Positions 12,813 to 20,935 of a DNA stretch of 64,000 bases are shown here, piece by piece. Position 1 is the stretch's first letter; each line of letters begins with the position of its first letter. Source of the DNA: Mycobacterium mantenii (lineage in GTDB: Bacteria; Actinomycetota; Actinomycetes; Mycobacteriales; Mycobacteriaceae); assembly GCF_010731775.1 (NCBI RefSeq), contig NZ_AP022590.1, positions 4,402,001 through 4,466,000 of the forward strand, given 5' to 3'. The notes under the pieces are model-generated. The model was not told the DNA's origin and searched no databases. It saw only the letters and a program-made list of their open reading frames with translations. Made by a program: the position numbers and the translations under genes.

Positions 12813-13742
12813 TCAGCACGCGTCGAGCACCCCACGCAGAATGTCGATCAGCGCGCGGGGCTGGTCGCTTTGCACGGAATGGCCCGAATTCTCCACGACG
12901 TGCGCGGAGCGGAAATGCTTTGCGCGGCGGCCGAGTTCGGCGGCGTCCTCGTCGCTGACGAAGCCCGATGAGCCACCGCGCACCAGGGTCACGGGGGCGG
13001 ACAGTGCGTCGACGTCGTCCCACAGGCCGGCGAAGTCGGGGAAGGTGCGGATGGCGTCGTAGCGCCACGTCCAGTTGCCGTTGTCCAGCTTGCGCGAGTT
13101 GTGGAATACGCCGCGGCGCAGTGCCTTCACCTCGCGGTGCGGCGCGGCGGCGACCGTCAAGTCGAGCATGGCCTGGAAGCTGGGGAATTCGCGTTCCCCG
13201 TGCATCAGCGCCACCGTGCCCTGCTGCTCTTTGGTCATCTCGGAATGCCGTTGCAGCGCCGACGGGGTGACGTCGATCAGCACGAGTTCGTTGACCAGCT
13301 CGGGGGCCACCGCACCCAGCCGGATCGCGGTCAGTCCGCCCAACGACATGCCGACGACGAGGTCGGCCGACGCGGCGTGTTCGCGCAGGATCGGTAGCAA
13401 GGTGTCGGCGTTGTGCTGCGGCGAGTAGTCGCCGTCCTCGCGCCAGGTGGAGTGGCCGTGGCCGGGAAGGTCGACCGCCAGCGCGGGCTCACCGATGCCG
13501 ACGATGATGGTGTCCCAGGTGTGCGCATTCTGCCCGCCGCCGTGGACGAACACGATCCGCGGGGGGGCGCTGCCGCCCCAGCGCAAGGCGCTGATCTTGG
13601 CTTCGCCCGTGCCGGACTCGACGCGTTCGGCGTCGGGCAGTGGGCCGGACACCCCGGCCTGCTCGGCGTTTTCGTACAGCAGCGAGAATTCGGACAGCCC
13701 GGCCAGTTCGTCTTCGGAGATGTCGGTCACGATCTTTGACAC
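12813..13742 (-). CDS. Alpha/beta hydrolase, esterase (Rv0045c-like)
   Basis: The 309-residue alpha/beta hydrolase has the oxyanion region VFVHGGGQNAHTWD, nucleophile elbow GMSLGG with Ser at about residue 133, and the C-terminal catalytic histidine in ENSGHSVQSDQP. M. tuberculosis Rv0045c is a structurally characterised esterase acting on short-chain acyl esters, and identity appears high along the length. The GTG at 13742 is the start read here; the Rv0045c N-terminus is about 10 residues shorter. It lies 9 bp after the DUF1214 gene stop on the same strand, so the lineage-specific operon upstream may read into it. Confidence 0.92.
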   Translation of the reverse strand: MSKIVTDISEDELAGLSEFSLLYENAEQAGVSGPLPDAERVESGTGEAKISALRWGGSAPPRIVFVHGGGQNAHTWDTIIVGIGEPALAVDLPGHGHSTWREDGDYSPQHNADTLLPILREHAASADLVVGMSLGGLTAIRLGAVAPELVNELVLIDVTPSALQRHSEMTKEQQGTVALMHGEREFPSFQAMLDLTVAAAPHREVKALRRGVFHNSRKLDNGNWTWRYDAIRTFPDFAGLWDDVDALSAPVTLVRGGSSGFVSDEDAAELGRRAKHFRSAHVVENSGHSVQSDQPRALIDILRGVLDAC

Positions 13743-13751
13743 TAGCGCTGC

Positions 13752-14966
13752 CTACAGAATGTAGCGGCGGCGAATGCCGTGGAAGCGGTCCCACATCGCG
13801 GCGGTTCGCTCGGGTGCGCTCACCATGGCGGTTTCCTCGGGCAGGGCGCCGAGCACGTCGTCGTGTTTGACCACCCGGGTGTCGAGCGGGACGGGGTAGC
13901 CTTCGAGCATGTGCCGGTAGGTGAGGTTGCCGCGTTCGAAACCCTGGGTGTCCAGCCAGTTGTGCACGCCGGGATCACGGTGAGCCATAACCAGGCGGAT
14001 GCGGCCGTCGCGGTCGATCTTGGTGCGGCCCGGTGTGTAGCTCACCGGGCGATACAGGTAGTCCATGCTGTTGAAGAAGACGCCCATGTTGGTGAACATC
14101 CACAGCCCGTCGTGCGCGTCGAATTCGACGATCAGCGCCTCGTCGGCCGCCAGCTCCCAATACATGTTGGCGGCGGCCCGGCCGCGTTTGTTGTCGGCAT
14201 CGGTGGCGCCGACGCGCGGGAACGTGTTAGGGCGCTCGGCGTCGACGCCTCCGTAGGTGAACGGGAATTCGGGCCAATCGTTCATCAGACCGGTGACGAA
14301 ATCACCGGCCCAGCCCATCGCCGCGATCATGTCGGCGGGGGTGGGCAACGGCTTGGCCGAGGCCATGTCGGTGCGTTCGATGCGCAGCCGCGCCGGCGAC
14401 TCTTCCCAGCGGTCAAACCCCTGGCGGATGAACAGTTTTCGTGACTCCGGTGTGGTGGGCAGCCAATTGGGGCCGCGCTCGGGTCCTCCGATGTAAAGCT
14501 CGAATTCCCCGTCCTCGCCGATATCGAGTTGATGGCCGAGCAGGTTGGCCTGTGGGGTGTCGCCGAACGGCTCGTGCAAAACGCCCGGGCCGGGCGTGCG
14601 TCGGCCCTGCACGGTGACGTTGAAGAAGCGCGAGGTGCCGCGGGTGCCGGTGAGCCGGTAGGTCGAGTGCCCGTCGATCCAGGCTTGTTGATAGGTGAAG
14701 TCGGCGGAGTCCCCGCCGAGCTTGCGGGTCGGACCGCAGAAGGTGTGCAGCGCCGGGTAGCTGGTGTCGCGGGTTTCGAGGGCCAGATCGAAGGCCTGGC
14801 CGAGGTTCTGGGTCAGGAACCGGTACGCGTCAACGCGTTGCGATGCGGCGGCGGGGTTGGCGTCTTTGAAGACCCGCTCGCCCGCGCGCTGCAGTTGGGC
14901 ACAGAATTCGGTCCAGGCCGATTGCAGCGCCGCGTCGTCGAAGCCGTCGCCGAATCCCATTGTCAC
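13752..14966 (-). CDS. DUF1214 domain protein
   Basis: The 404-residue protein carries a DUF1214 jelly-roll-type C-terminal domain: FTNMGVFFNSMDYLYRPV, then RIRLVMAHRDPGVHNWLD. The N-terminal half contains GTSRFFNVTVQ and LDIGEDGEFELYIGG, also typical. DUF1214 proteins are common in actinobacterial sterol/lipid catabolic loci, but their activity is unproven. Nothing suggests secretion. The GTG start at 14966 overlaps the stop of the TIM-barrel gene as GTGA, and an ATG follows at 14960. It is the last gene of a four-gene unit starting at 18061. Confidence 0.88.
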   Translation of the reverse strand: MTMGFGDGFDDAALQSAWTEFCAQLQRAGERVFKDANPAAASQRVDAYRFLTQNLGQAFDLALETRDTSYPALHTFCGPTRKLGGDSADFTYQQAWIDGHSTYRLTGTRGTSRFFNVTVQGRRTPGPGVLHEPFGDTPQANLLGHQLDIGEDGEFELYIGGPERGPNWLPTTPESRKLFIRQGFDRWEESPARLRIERTDMASAKPLPTPADMIAAMGWAGDFVTGLMNDWPEFPFTYGGVDAERPNTFPRVGATDADNKRGRAAANMYWELAADEALIVEFDAHDGLWMFTNMGVFFNSMDYLYRPVSYTPGRTKIDRDGRIRLVMAHRDPGVHNWLDTQGFERGNLTYRHMLEGYPVPLDTRVVKHDDVLGALPEETAMVSAPERTAAMWDRFHGIRRRYIL

Positions 14967-15766
14967 GCAACCAATCTGTTCAGCATGGCTCCCACCACGT
15001 CGCAGGCGCGCCGCGCGGATTGCAGGCGGCCCTCCGCCTCGATGCGGGGTCCGATCAATTCCAGGTCGAATCCGTGAGCGTAGCCGCCGGCCAGCGCCTG
15101 GGCGACGAACGCTTCGAGTGGGATCGCGCCGTCACCCGGCACCGCGCGACCCGGGAGCGCCCGGTCACCCAACACGTAATCGCTGAGCTGAATGAGCTCG
15201 GTTCGAGGCAATGCCCGCTGCACCATCGCTTCGACATCGCCCTCCGCCCAGCAGTGGAACAGCTCGATGCAGACGCCAAGCCCGCTCATTTCGGCCAGCG
15301 TGATGGTATCGCGCAGGGTATGGGCGATATGAATGTCGGCGTAGAGGCTCGAGGCGTTCTCGATCGCCAGCGCCACGCCCGCCCGCTCCGCGTGCTCGAC
15401 GCAGGGCGCGATCATCGCGCTGAAGCGATCGGCCGCCTGCGGCCAGCTCAGTGCGCCTCGCCCGCCGGTCAACATATAGACCACGCGCGCGCCGACCGTG
15501 GCCGCGGCGTCGATCACCGGCAGCAGGGCGTCGCGCGCCGCGGGTGCGCCGGTGTCCAGCCGGCCTCCGCCGAAGATGTGGCAGACTGCTTCAACGGTAT
15601 AGCCATTGCGCCGCAACAGCTTTGGAAGTTCCGGATCGAGTAGCTGGCTGTCCAGGATGCTCAACCGGGACACGCCGAGCGCCGCCCAGTGTTCCTCGAG
15701 CTCGGCCAGCGGTTCGCCGTAGAACGTGACGTTGTGCACCGACAGCCGCTCGTGTACGCCCGTCAT
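14963..15766 (-). CDS. Sugar phosphate isomerase/epimerase-like TIM barrel
   Basis: The 267-residue AP-endonuclease-2 type TIM barrel has the family's acidic and histidine metal ligands visible in GVALAIENAS, GLGVCIELFHCWAEGD and LIQLSDYV, and a C-terminal GFDLELIGPRIEAEG. Relatives include xylose/inosose isomerases and epimerases that bind a divalent metal. The reaction here is unknown. ATG 15766 follows the sulfotransferase TGA by one base (TGATATG), so reinitiation is likely; earlier in-frame starts lie inside the sulfotransferase gene. It is the third gene of the LLM, sulfotransferase, TIM barrel, DUF1214 operon. Confidence 0.87.
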   Translation of the reverse strand: MTGVHERLSVHNVTFYGEPLAELEEHWAALGVSRLSILDSQLLDPELPKLLRRNGYTVEAVCHIFGGGRLDTGAPAARDALLPVIDAAATVGARVVYMLTGGRGALSWPQAADRFSAMIAPCVEHAERAGVALAIENASSLYADIHIAHTLRDTITLAEMSGLGVCIELFHCWAEGDVEAMVQRALPRTELIQLSDYVLGDRALPGRAVPGDGAIPLEAFVAQALAGGYAHGFDLELIGPRIEAEGRLQSARRACDVVGAMLNRLVA

Positions 15767-15767
15767 A

Positions 15768-16937
15768 TCATGACCGGTTCTCGATCCCCACGCCGAATCG
15801 CTCACGGAAGGGCTGGAATTCGGCGTGCAGCGCGTCGAGGTCTTCACCGATGTCGGTTAGCAGTTGGGTGGAGTAGTGGAACTTGCCGTAGCGGTCGCCG
15901 CGATTGCCGGCCAGGTAGGCGCGCATTGCCGACTCCGCGTCCGGGGTAACCTCTCGACCGGCGAATGCGTAGTAGCGCTGCACCGTTCCTACCTGGTCGG
16001 CAATGAAGTCGGTGTAGCGGACGTGCAGGATGCGTGGATCGTCGACCATGGGGTTGCTCATGGTGTTGGCGACGCCGGCACGGGTCAACTCCAGATGCAT
16101 GTTCGCCAGGGCGTGCAGGTCGACGGGACCGACCATGCCTTCGGCGATGTCGGCCATCATCATGGTGCGTGAGGCAGCGACCTGCACCGGGTCGCGGTGC
16201 AACCACACCAGGGTCGCGTCGGGGTAGGCGTCGAACATCTCCTTGAGCCGGAAGCCGTGAAAGCCCTTCAGCACCCAGTACTTTCGCGGCCGGTTGTATT
16301 GCAATTGCTGCAGCATAGCCTTGTGCAGCCGGTACTGTGCGGCCGCGTCGGTTTCCAGACCTCCGACCAGCGACTGCATCGGGACCCGCCACCACGCGGT
16401 GGGCGTCATCACCCGGAAGTCGAACGCCCAGGTCCGTTCGTCTTCGGGGAGGCCGTCGCCCAGCATGTCGTTGTAGGGGTGGCTGTGCAGCCATTTCGGC
16501 ATTTTGGCGTTGATCTCACGCCAGTCCGCGTCGGCCCGCGTCCGGCGGGCGTCATCGGGCGCGGCCAGTCCCGGCGGTGGCGACGGGTACATCACCTCCC
16601 AGAACCGCAACGCCCGAGCGTGCGGATCGACGGACATCAGGGCGTGCATAAGCGTTGTCCCCGAGCGGGGTTCGCCGGTGACGAACATCGGTGAGTCGAT
16701 CACTTCGGCGCCGATCGGGTAGCGGCCGCGGTCCTCGATGAATTCGAGACGCGATGTCAGCAGCCAACGACACACCTGCGCGGCTTCGAAGCGGCCATCG
16801 GCATCCATGCCCAAGCCGTTCAGGTGCTCGACCGCGACGGCGAAACGTTCCGGCAGGGTGGGATCGCCGTAGTCTCGCAACCCGGTTTCCGCCTCGGCGG
16901 CGGCGAGCATCTCCGCGGCGTCCAAACGTGCAGTCAC
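15768..16937 (-). CDS. Sulfotransferase family protein
   Basis: The 389-residue protein has the PAPS 5'-phosphosulfate loop TGEPRSGTTLMHALM at about residues 88-102 and the 3'-phosphate-binding region WLHRDPVQVAASRTMMM. It belongs to the mycobacterial Stf group, which adds sulfate to lipids or carbohydrates or, in several members, has unknown acceptors. It is predicted cytoplasmic. GTG 16937 overlaps the upstream LLM gene stop as GTGA; the longer reading to 17213 lies wholly inside that gene and is rejected. Its operon partners suggest tailoring or turnover of a small hydrophobic metabolite, but this is inference. Confidence 0.9.
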   Translation of the reverse strand: MTARLDAAEMLAAAEAETGLRDYGDPTLPERFAVAVEHLNGLGMDADGRFEAAQVCRWLLTSRLEFIEDRGRYPIGAEVIDSPMFVTGEPRSGTTLMHALMSVDPHARALRFWEVMYPSPPPGLAAPDDARRTRADADWREINAKMPKWLHSHPYNDMLGDGLPEDERTWAFDFRVMTPTAWWRVPMQSLVGGLETDAAAQYRLHKAMLQQLQYNRPRKYWVLKGFHGFRLKEMFDAYPDATLVWLHRDPVQVAASRTMMMADIAEGMVGPVDLHALANMHLELTRAGVANTMSNPMVDDPRILHVRYTDFIADQVGTVQRYYAFAGREVTPDAESAMRAYLAGNRGDRYGKFHYSTQLLTDIGEDLDALHAEFQPFRERFGVGIENRS

Positions 16938-18061
16938 GACAGATCTCCGCAGAGCCGCACGAGTTCGTCCTCTGCCGCAAGGACATTCGCCGCGGAAGCC
17001 TGCGAGTATGTCACCCCGGCCATGGCGCCGTAATCGAGAATCTTGGGCACGCGCAGACCCGCGTCCACGTACGTCTTGACGATTTTGGCGACCTCTTTCG
17101 GTGTGCCATGGGGTACGACGGCCAGGACCATCTCGGGTCGCACGTTGTCCAGAAACTCCACGATCCGCTCCCGGGTGAGTACGGCCGGGTCGATGTCCTG
17201 GAATCCGCGCCAACTATCGCCCATGGGGTGCTCGAATCCGAAGTCGTGCAATGTCTTTGCGGAGACCTGCAGCAGAAAGGCCTTGACCAGTGGCGCCTGC
17301 AGGATCTCGGCGAGGGCGTCGTCGTCCGCACCGATTAGGCACACCTGGATGAAGCAGGGTGTGATCGCCAGCGGATCGCGGCCGGCGCGTTCTGCGGATG
17401 CCCGCACCACGGACAGCATCTGCGCGTAGTGCTCCGGAGTCCACGCGCCCGCCGGCCACCACCCGTCGGCATGCCGGCCCGTGATGTCGAGCATCCGCGG
17501 GCCGCTGGCGCCGATCCAGATCTGCGGTCGCCGGCCCTCGTAGGGTTCGGTGTCCAACCGGGCGTGGTGCAGCGAGTAGAACTGGCCGTCGAAGTCGACC
17601 GGCCCGTCGCTTTCCCACAGCAGCCGGATCACCGCCAGCGACTCCTCGAAGCGGCTGACCGAACGCGAGAAGTCGAAGCCGTAGGGCAGCGTGTTCTCAC
17701 TCTCGCCGCTGCCCAGCCCGAGGATGAAGCGTCCCTTGGCGAGATGGTCGATGGTGAGCGCGGTCTGGGCCAGCAGGGCGGGATGGCGCCGCACCGTGTC
17801 GACGACCGCGCTGACCAGAGGAACCCGCTCGGTGAGGACCGCGGCCGCAGCGGCCACCGCCAGGCCGTCCAGATGCCGGTGCGGCGATGGGGAAGCGGTG
17901 GCCAGGTCGGTGAACTCGGGAGTCCAGATCGAGTCCGGCCAGAAGCTGACCATGTGGTCGGGCAGCCAGATGGAGTGGTAGCGACCACTGTCGAGCTCCG
18001 CGAGACGGGACAGGTCGAGGGGGAGCGTCGTGCGGAGGAACGCTGCGGGTTGAACGGTCAT
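16934..18061 (-). CDS. LLM class F420-dependent oxidoreductase, phthiodiolone ketoreductase-like
   Basis: The 375-residue luciferase-family TIM barrel has WLPDHMVSFWPDS, LAKGRFILGLGSGESENT, GPRMLDITGRHADGWWP and a late HPMGDSWRGFQDIDP block. The last block and overall layout resemble the phthiodiolone/phenolphthiodiolone ketoreductase Rv2951c, which is F420-dependent, so a keto-lipid reductase or dehydrogenase is possible. Close relatives also include F420-dependent alcohol dehydrogenase-like enzymes. It is the first gene of a minus-strand operon, and its stop overlaps the sulfotransferase start. Its promoter must lie in the 160 bp below ino1, which also contain a 17-bp inverted repeat. Confidence 0.88.
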   Translation of the reverse strand: MTVQPAAFLRTTLPLDLSRLAELDSGRYHSIWLPDHMVSFWPDSIWTPEFTDLATASPSPHRHLDGLAVAAAAAVLTERVPLVSAVVDTVRRHPALLAQTALTIDHLAKGRFILGLGSGESENTLPYGFDFSRSVSRFEESLAVIRLLWESDGPVDFDGQFYSLHHARLDTEPYEGRRPQIWIGASGPRMLDITGRHADGWWPAGAWTPEHYAQMLSVVRASAERAGRDPLAITPCFIQVCLIGADDDALAEILQAPLVKAFLLQVSAKTLHDFGFEHPMGDSWRGFQDIDPAVLTRERIVEFLDNVRPEMVLAVVPHGTPKEVAKIVKTYVDAGLRVPKILDYGAMAGVTYSQASAANVLAAEDELVRLCGDLS

Positions 18062-18133
18062 CGACAGTGATGCTAAGCAGCTGCACAGCGTTGTGTCGAT
18101 GGAATGGCCGCGGCGTCCCCAGAGACATCACAG

Positions 18134-18211
18134 CGCCCCGGCCATTAGGTGATCCGCGGATTCGCGAGCGCATGCGGTCGCGCTTTGGAGACTTACCTAA
18201 TGGCCGGGGCG
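18134..18211. repeat. 17-bp perfect inverted repeat between ino1 and the LLM operon
   Basis: The arm CGCCCCGGCCATTAGGT (18134-18150) has its exact reverse complement at 18195-18211, with a 44-base spacer that itself contains small palindromes (ATCCGCGGAT; GCATGC). It lies 11 bp past the ino1 stop and 73 bp before the next gene. It could be the ino1 terminator, without a U-tract as is usual in mycobacteria, or a two-half-site operator for the downstream operon. Confidence 0.7.
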
Positions 18212-18222
18212 ACTGGCCGGCT

Positions 18223-19320
18223 CTAGCCCTCGATGATGAACTCTTCGAGCTGGGTGCGTGCGATGTCGTCGGGCAGCTGCTGCGGCGGGCTCTTCATCAG
18301 ATAGGCCGACGCCGGGATCACCGGGCCGCCGATGCTGCGGTCCTTGGCGATCTTGGCCGCCCGCACCGCGTCGATGATGACGCCGGCGGAGTTCGGCGAG
18401 TCCCACACCTCGAGCTTGTACTCCAGGTTCAGCGGCACATCGCCGAACGCGCGGCCCTCCAGCCGCACGTATGCCCACTTACGGTCGTCGAGCCAGCCCA
18501 CGTGGTCGGACGGCCCGATGTGCACGTCCTTGGTCTTGAACTCGCGCTGCAGGTTGCTCGTCACGGCCTGGGTCTTGGAGATCTTCTTGGACTCCAGGCG
18601 CTCGCGCTCGAGCATGTTGAGGAAGTCCATGTTGCCGCCCACGTTGAGCTGCATGGTGCGGTCCAACTGCACGCCGCGGTCCTCGAACAGCTTGGCCATC
18701 ACGCGGTGGGTGATGGTCGCGCCGACCTGGCTCTTGATGTCGTCACCGACGATGGGCACGCCGGCGTCGGCGAACTTCTTGGCCCACACCGGGTCGGAGG
18801 CGATGAACACCGGCAGCGCGTTGACGAACGCCACGCCCGCGTCGATGGCGCACTGGGCGTAGAACTTGTCGGCCTCCTCGGAGCCCACCGGCAGGTAGGA
18901 GACCAACACATCGACCTTGGCCTCTTTCAGCACCTGCACCACGTCGACGGCCTCGACGTCGGACACCTCGATGGTGTCGGCGTAGTACTTGCCGATGCCG
19001 TCCAGCGTCGGGCCGCGCTGCACCGTCACGTTGGTCGGCGGCACGTCGGCGATCTTGATGGTGTTGTTCTCCGACGCGAAGATCGCCTCGGACAGGTCGA
19101 AGCCAACCTTTTTGGCGTCCACGTCGAACGCGGCGACGAACTTTACGTCGCGGACGTGGTACTGGCCGAACTTCACGTGCATCAAGCCGGGCACGGTGCT
19201 GTTCGCGTCGGCGTCGTAGTAGTACTGCACGCCCTGAACCAGCGAAGACGCGCAGTTACCGACGCCCACAATGGCGACTCGTACCTCCGTCGACGCCTGT
19301 GGCGCGTTCTGCTCACTCAT
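18223..19320 (-). CDS. ino1: Inositol-1-phosphate synthase
   Basis: This enzyme converts glucose-6-phosphate to myo-inositol-1-phosphate with NAD+, feeding phosphatidylinositol, PIMs, lipoarabinomannan and mycothiol. The 365-residue protein has the NAD-binding [12 protein letters not shown] near residue 18, the [18 protein letters not shown] region and the catalytic-domain block [12 protein letters not shown]. It is collinear with M. tuberculosis Ino1/Rv0046c (367 residues). The start ATG 19320 follows a short leader. The PadR regulator is encoded 53 bp upstream on the same strand and is probably co-transcribed, as in M. tuberculosis. Confidence 0.97.
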   Translation of the reverse strand: MSEQNAPQASTEVRVAIVGVGNCASSLVQGVQYYYDADANSTVPGLMHVKFGQYHVRDVKFVAAFDVDAKKVGFDLSEAIFASENNTIKIADVPPTNVTVQRGPTLDGIGKYYADTIEVSDVEAVDVVQVLKEAKVDVLVSYLPVGSEEADKFYAQCAIDAGVAFVNALPVFIASDPVWAKKFADAGVPIVGDDIKSQVGATITHRVMAKLFEDRGVQLDRTMQLNVGGNMDFLNMLERERLESKKISKTQAVTSNLQREFKTKDVHIGPSDHVGWLDDRKWAYVRLEGRAFGDVPLNLEYKLEVWDSPNSAGVIIDAVRAAKIAKDRSIGGPVIPASAYLMKSPPQQLPDDIARTQLEEFIIEG

Positions 19321-19373
19321 ATGGGCGTTCTCCTAACCTCTAACCACTGGGATGCTGGGGTCGTACTGGGGGT

Positions 19374-19916
19374 TTACGTTTGCTCGGAGAGGCCGGGCAT
19401 AGCCCGCTCCGCAGCGATGAGCTCGTTGAGCCACTTGACTTCGCGCTCACTGGACTCGAGCCCCAATTGATGAAGCTGACGGGTGTAGCGGTCGAACGAG
19501 CTACTGGCCCGCGCAACGGCTTCGCGCAGACCTTCCCGCCGTTCCTCGACCTGACGGCGGCGACCTTCCAGAATGCGCATCCGCGCCTCTGCCGGAGTCC
19601 GGTTGAAGAACGCCAGGTGTACCCCGAAGCCGTCATCGGTGTAGTTGTGGGGACCCGTGTCGGCCACCAGTTCACCGAAGCGCCGGCGGCCCTCGTCGGT
19701 TAGCTGGTAAACGCGCCGGGCCCGCCGGACCGGCGTCCCGGCCGGCGCGGCATCCTCGGCAATCAACCCTTCAGCCTGCATGCGCCGCAGGGCCGGGTAG
19801 AGCGAACCGTACGAAAACGCCCGGAACGCACCGAGTAGACCGGTCAGCCGTTTGCGCAACTCATAACCGTGCATGGGCGATTCGATCAGGAGACCCAGGA
19901 TGGCGAGCTCCAGCAA
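19374..19916 (-). CDS. PadR family transcriptional regulator (Rv0047c)
   Basis: The 180-residue PadR protein has an N-terminal winged helix (LELAILGLLIESPMHGYELR, then FSYGSLYPALRRMQAEGLI) and a C-terminal coiled-coil dimerisation region. It is almost identical to M. tuberculosis Rv0047c over its length. The start is a TTG at 19916 placed 8 bases after AGGAGGTGATC, a near-complete match to the 16S rRNA 3' end; this gives exactly the 180 residues of Rv0047c and removes a 21-residue spurious leader. It lies directly upstream of ino1 and may control inositol synthesis. Confidence 0.92.
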   Translation of the reverse strand: MLELAILGLLIESPMHGYELRKRLTGLLGAFRAFSYGSLYPALRRMQAEGLIAEDAAPAGTPVRRARRVYQLTDEGRRRFGELVADTGPHNYTDDGFGVHLAFFNRTPAEARMRILEGRRRQVEERREGLREAVARASSSFDRYTRQLHQLGLESSEREVKWLNELIAAERAMPGLSEQT

Positions 19917-19982
19917 TCGGATCACCTCCTGTGAAAAAGATATGCATGGCTGGTTACGACGGTTCGACGCCTCGCGCAATCG

Positions 19983-19995
19983 TATCGTCTCGATA
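19983..19995. promoter_or_regulatory. Candidate PadR operator palindrome
   Basis: TATCG-TCT-CGATA is a perfect 13-base palindrome 67-79 bp upstream of the PadR start codon. PadR proteins commonly repress their own promoter from short dyads. The assignment rests on position and symmetry only. Confidence 0.35.
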
Positions 19996-20074
19996 TATTA
20001 GCCACAACACCACTCAGTGTTGGTTTGCCGTTCGTCACAGTGCAGGGGTGCGAATTGGGCCGGGGGACGGCCCT

Positions 20075-20425
20075 TTAAGTGGGCAGACTCATCTGCTTGA
20101 CGGTGCCGTCGCCCGTGAAGGAGATATAGCCACCTCCGTAGTCGCTGGAGACGTATAGCGACAGCGTGAGCGCCCCGGGCGTGGTCGGGTCGGTTGCCGG
20201 CTCGACGATCAGGTAGCTGGTTTTGACGTCGGACGGCTTCATGTGCAGAGTCTCGGGCGCGCCGCGCATGATGCCCACGGTCTTCGTCACATCGAACTTG
20301 CTCAGGTCGACGGGGGCGGGGCCGCTCGGGTGGTCGTTGTCGCGCCGCCGCCGAGCGGTGCCCCGAGCCATTTCGCCACGGGGATGATCGTACGAAGTCC
20401 GGTCTTGGTTTGGCGCAGAAATCAC
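20075..20425 (-). CDS. Rv0048c-like protein, probably N-terminally truncated
   Basis: The 116-residue reading frame contains a coherent domain, PVDLSKFDVTKTVGIMRG then TLSLYVSSDYGGGYISF, and ends DGTVKQMSLPT. It occupies the place of Rv0048c, which in M. tuberculosis is a possible membrane protein of about 289 residues as I recall. Here a stop lies three codons before the GTG at 20425, and only 75 bp remain before the divergent DUF5318 gene. The membrane-anchored N-terminal part is therefore missing. The first 30 residues are Arg/Asp-rich and look non-native. It could be a shortened functional protein or a decaying remnant. Confidence 0.45.
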   Translation of the reverse strand: MISAPNQDRTSYDHPRGEMARGTARRRRDNDHPSGPAPVDLSKFDVTKTVGIMRGAPETLHMKPSDVKTSYLIVEPATDPTTPGALTLSLYVSSDYGGGYISFTGDGTVKQMSLPT

Positions 20426-20500
20426 CGTCGATCACCTGGCATGGGCCGCCACGGTTCGGTTGCGTATCCCTGGCTGGGATGGCGACGTACTCTGGTGGGC

Positions 20501-20935
20501 GTGCGACTGCAGCGACAAGTGGTGGACTACGCGCTCCGGCGGCGCTCACTGCTGGCCGAGGTGTACTCGGGCCGCACCGGAGTGTCCGAGGTATGTGACG
20601 CGAATCCTTATCTGCTGCGGGCCGCCAAGTTTCACGGGAAACCGAGCCAGGTCATGTGTCCGATCTGCCGCAAGGAACAGCTGACGCTGGTGTCGTGGGT
20701 GTTCGGGGAGCACTTGGGTGCGGTGTCGGGCTCGGCGCGCACGGCCGAAGAGTTGGTGATGTTGGCCACCCGCTTCGAGGAGTTCGCCGTCCACGTGGTG
20801 GAGGTTTGCCGCACCTGCAGCTGGAACCATCTCGTCAAGTCATATGTGCTCGGTGCGGCGCGCACGGCACCTCCTCCCAGGGGTACCGGACGCACGCGGA
20901 CCGCGCGCAACAACGCCCGCACGGCCATTGAATAA
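20501..20935 (+). CDS. DUF5318 family protein (Rv0049)
   Basis: The 144-residue protein has two paired cysteine motifs, CPIC (about residue 50) and CRTC (about residue 106), which suggest a small zinc-binding fold. It is well conserved with M. tuberculosis Rv0049 (137 residues) through YALRRRSLLAEVYSGRTGV and WVFGEHLGAVSG. The tail is basic (RTRTARNNARTA). It always precedes ponA1 in mycobacteria and overlaps it here by 8 bases, implying joint translation and perhaps a role linked to peptidoglycan synthesis; no biochemical function is known to me. GTG 20501 is the start that matches the conserved N-terminus VRLQRQVVDYALRRR. Confidence 0.88.
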   Translation: MRLQRQVVDYALRRRSLLAEVYSGRTGVSEVCDANPYLLRAAKFHGKPSQVMCPICRKEQLTLVSWVFGEHLGAVSGSARTAEELVMLATRFEEFAVHVVEVCRTCSWNHLVKSYVLGAARTAPPPRGTGRTRTARNNARTAIE

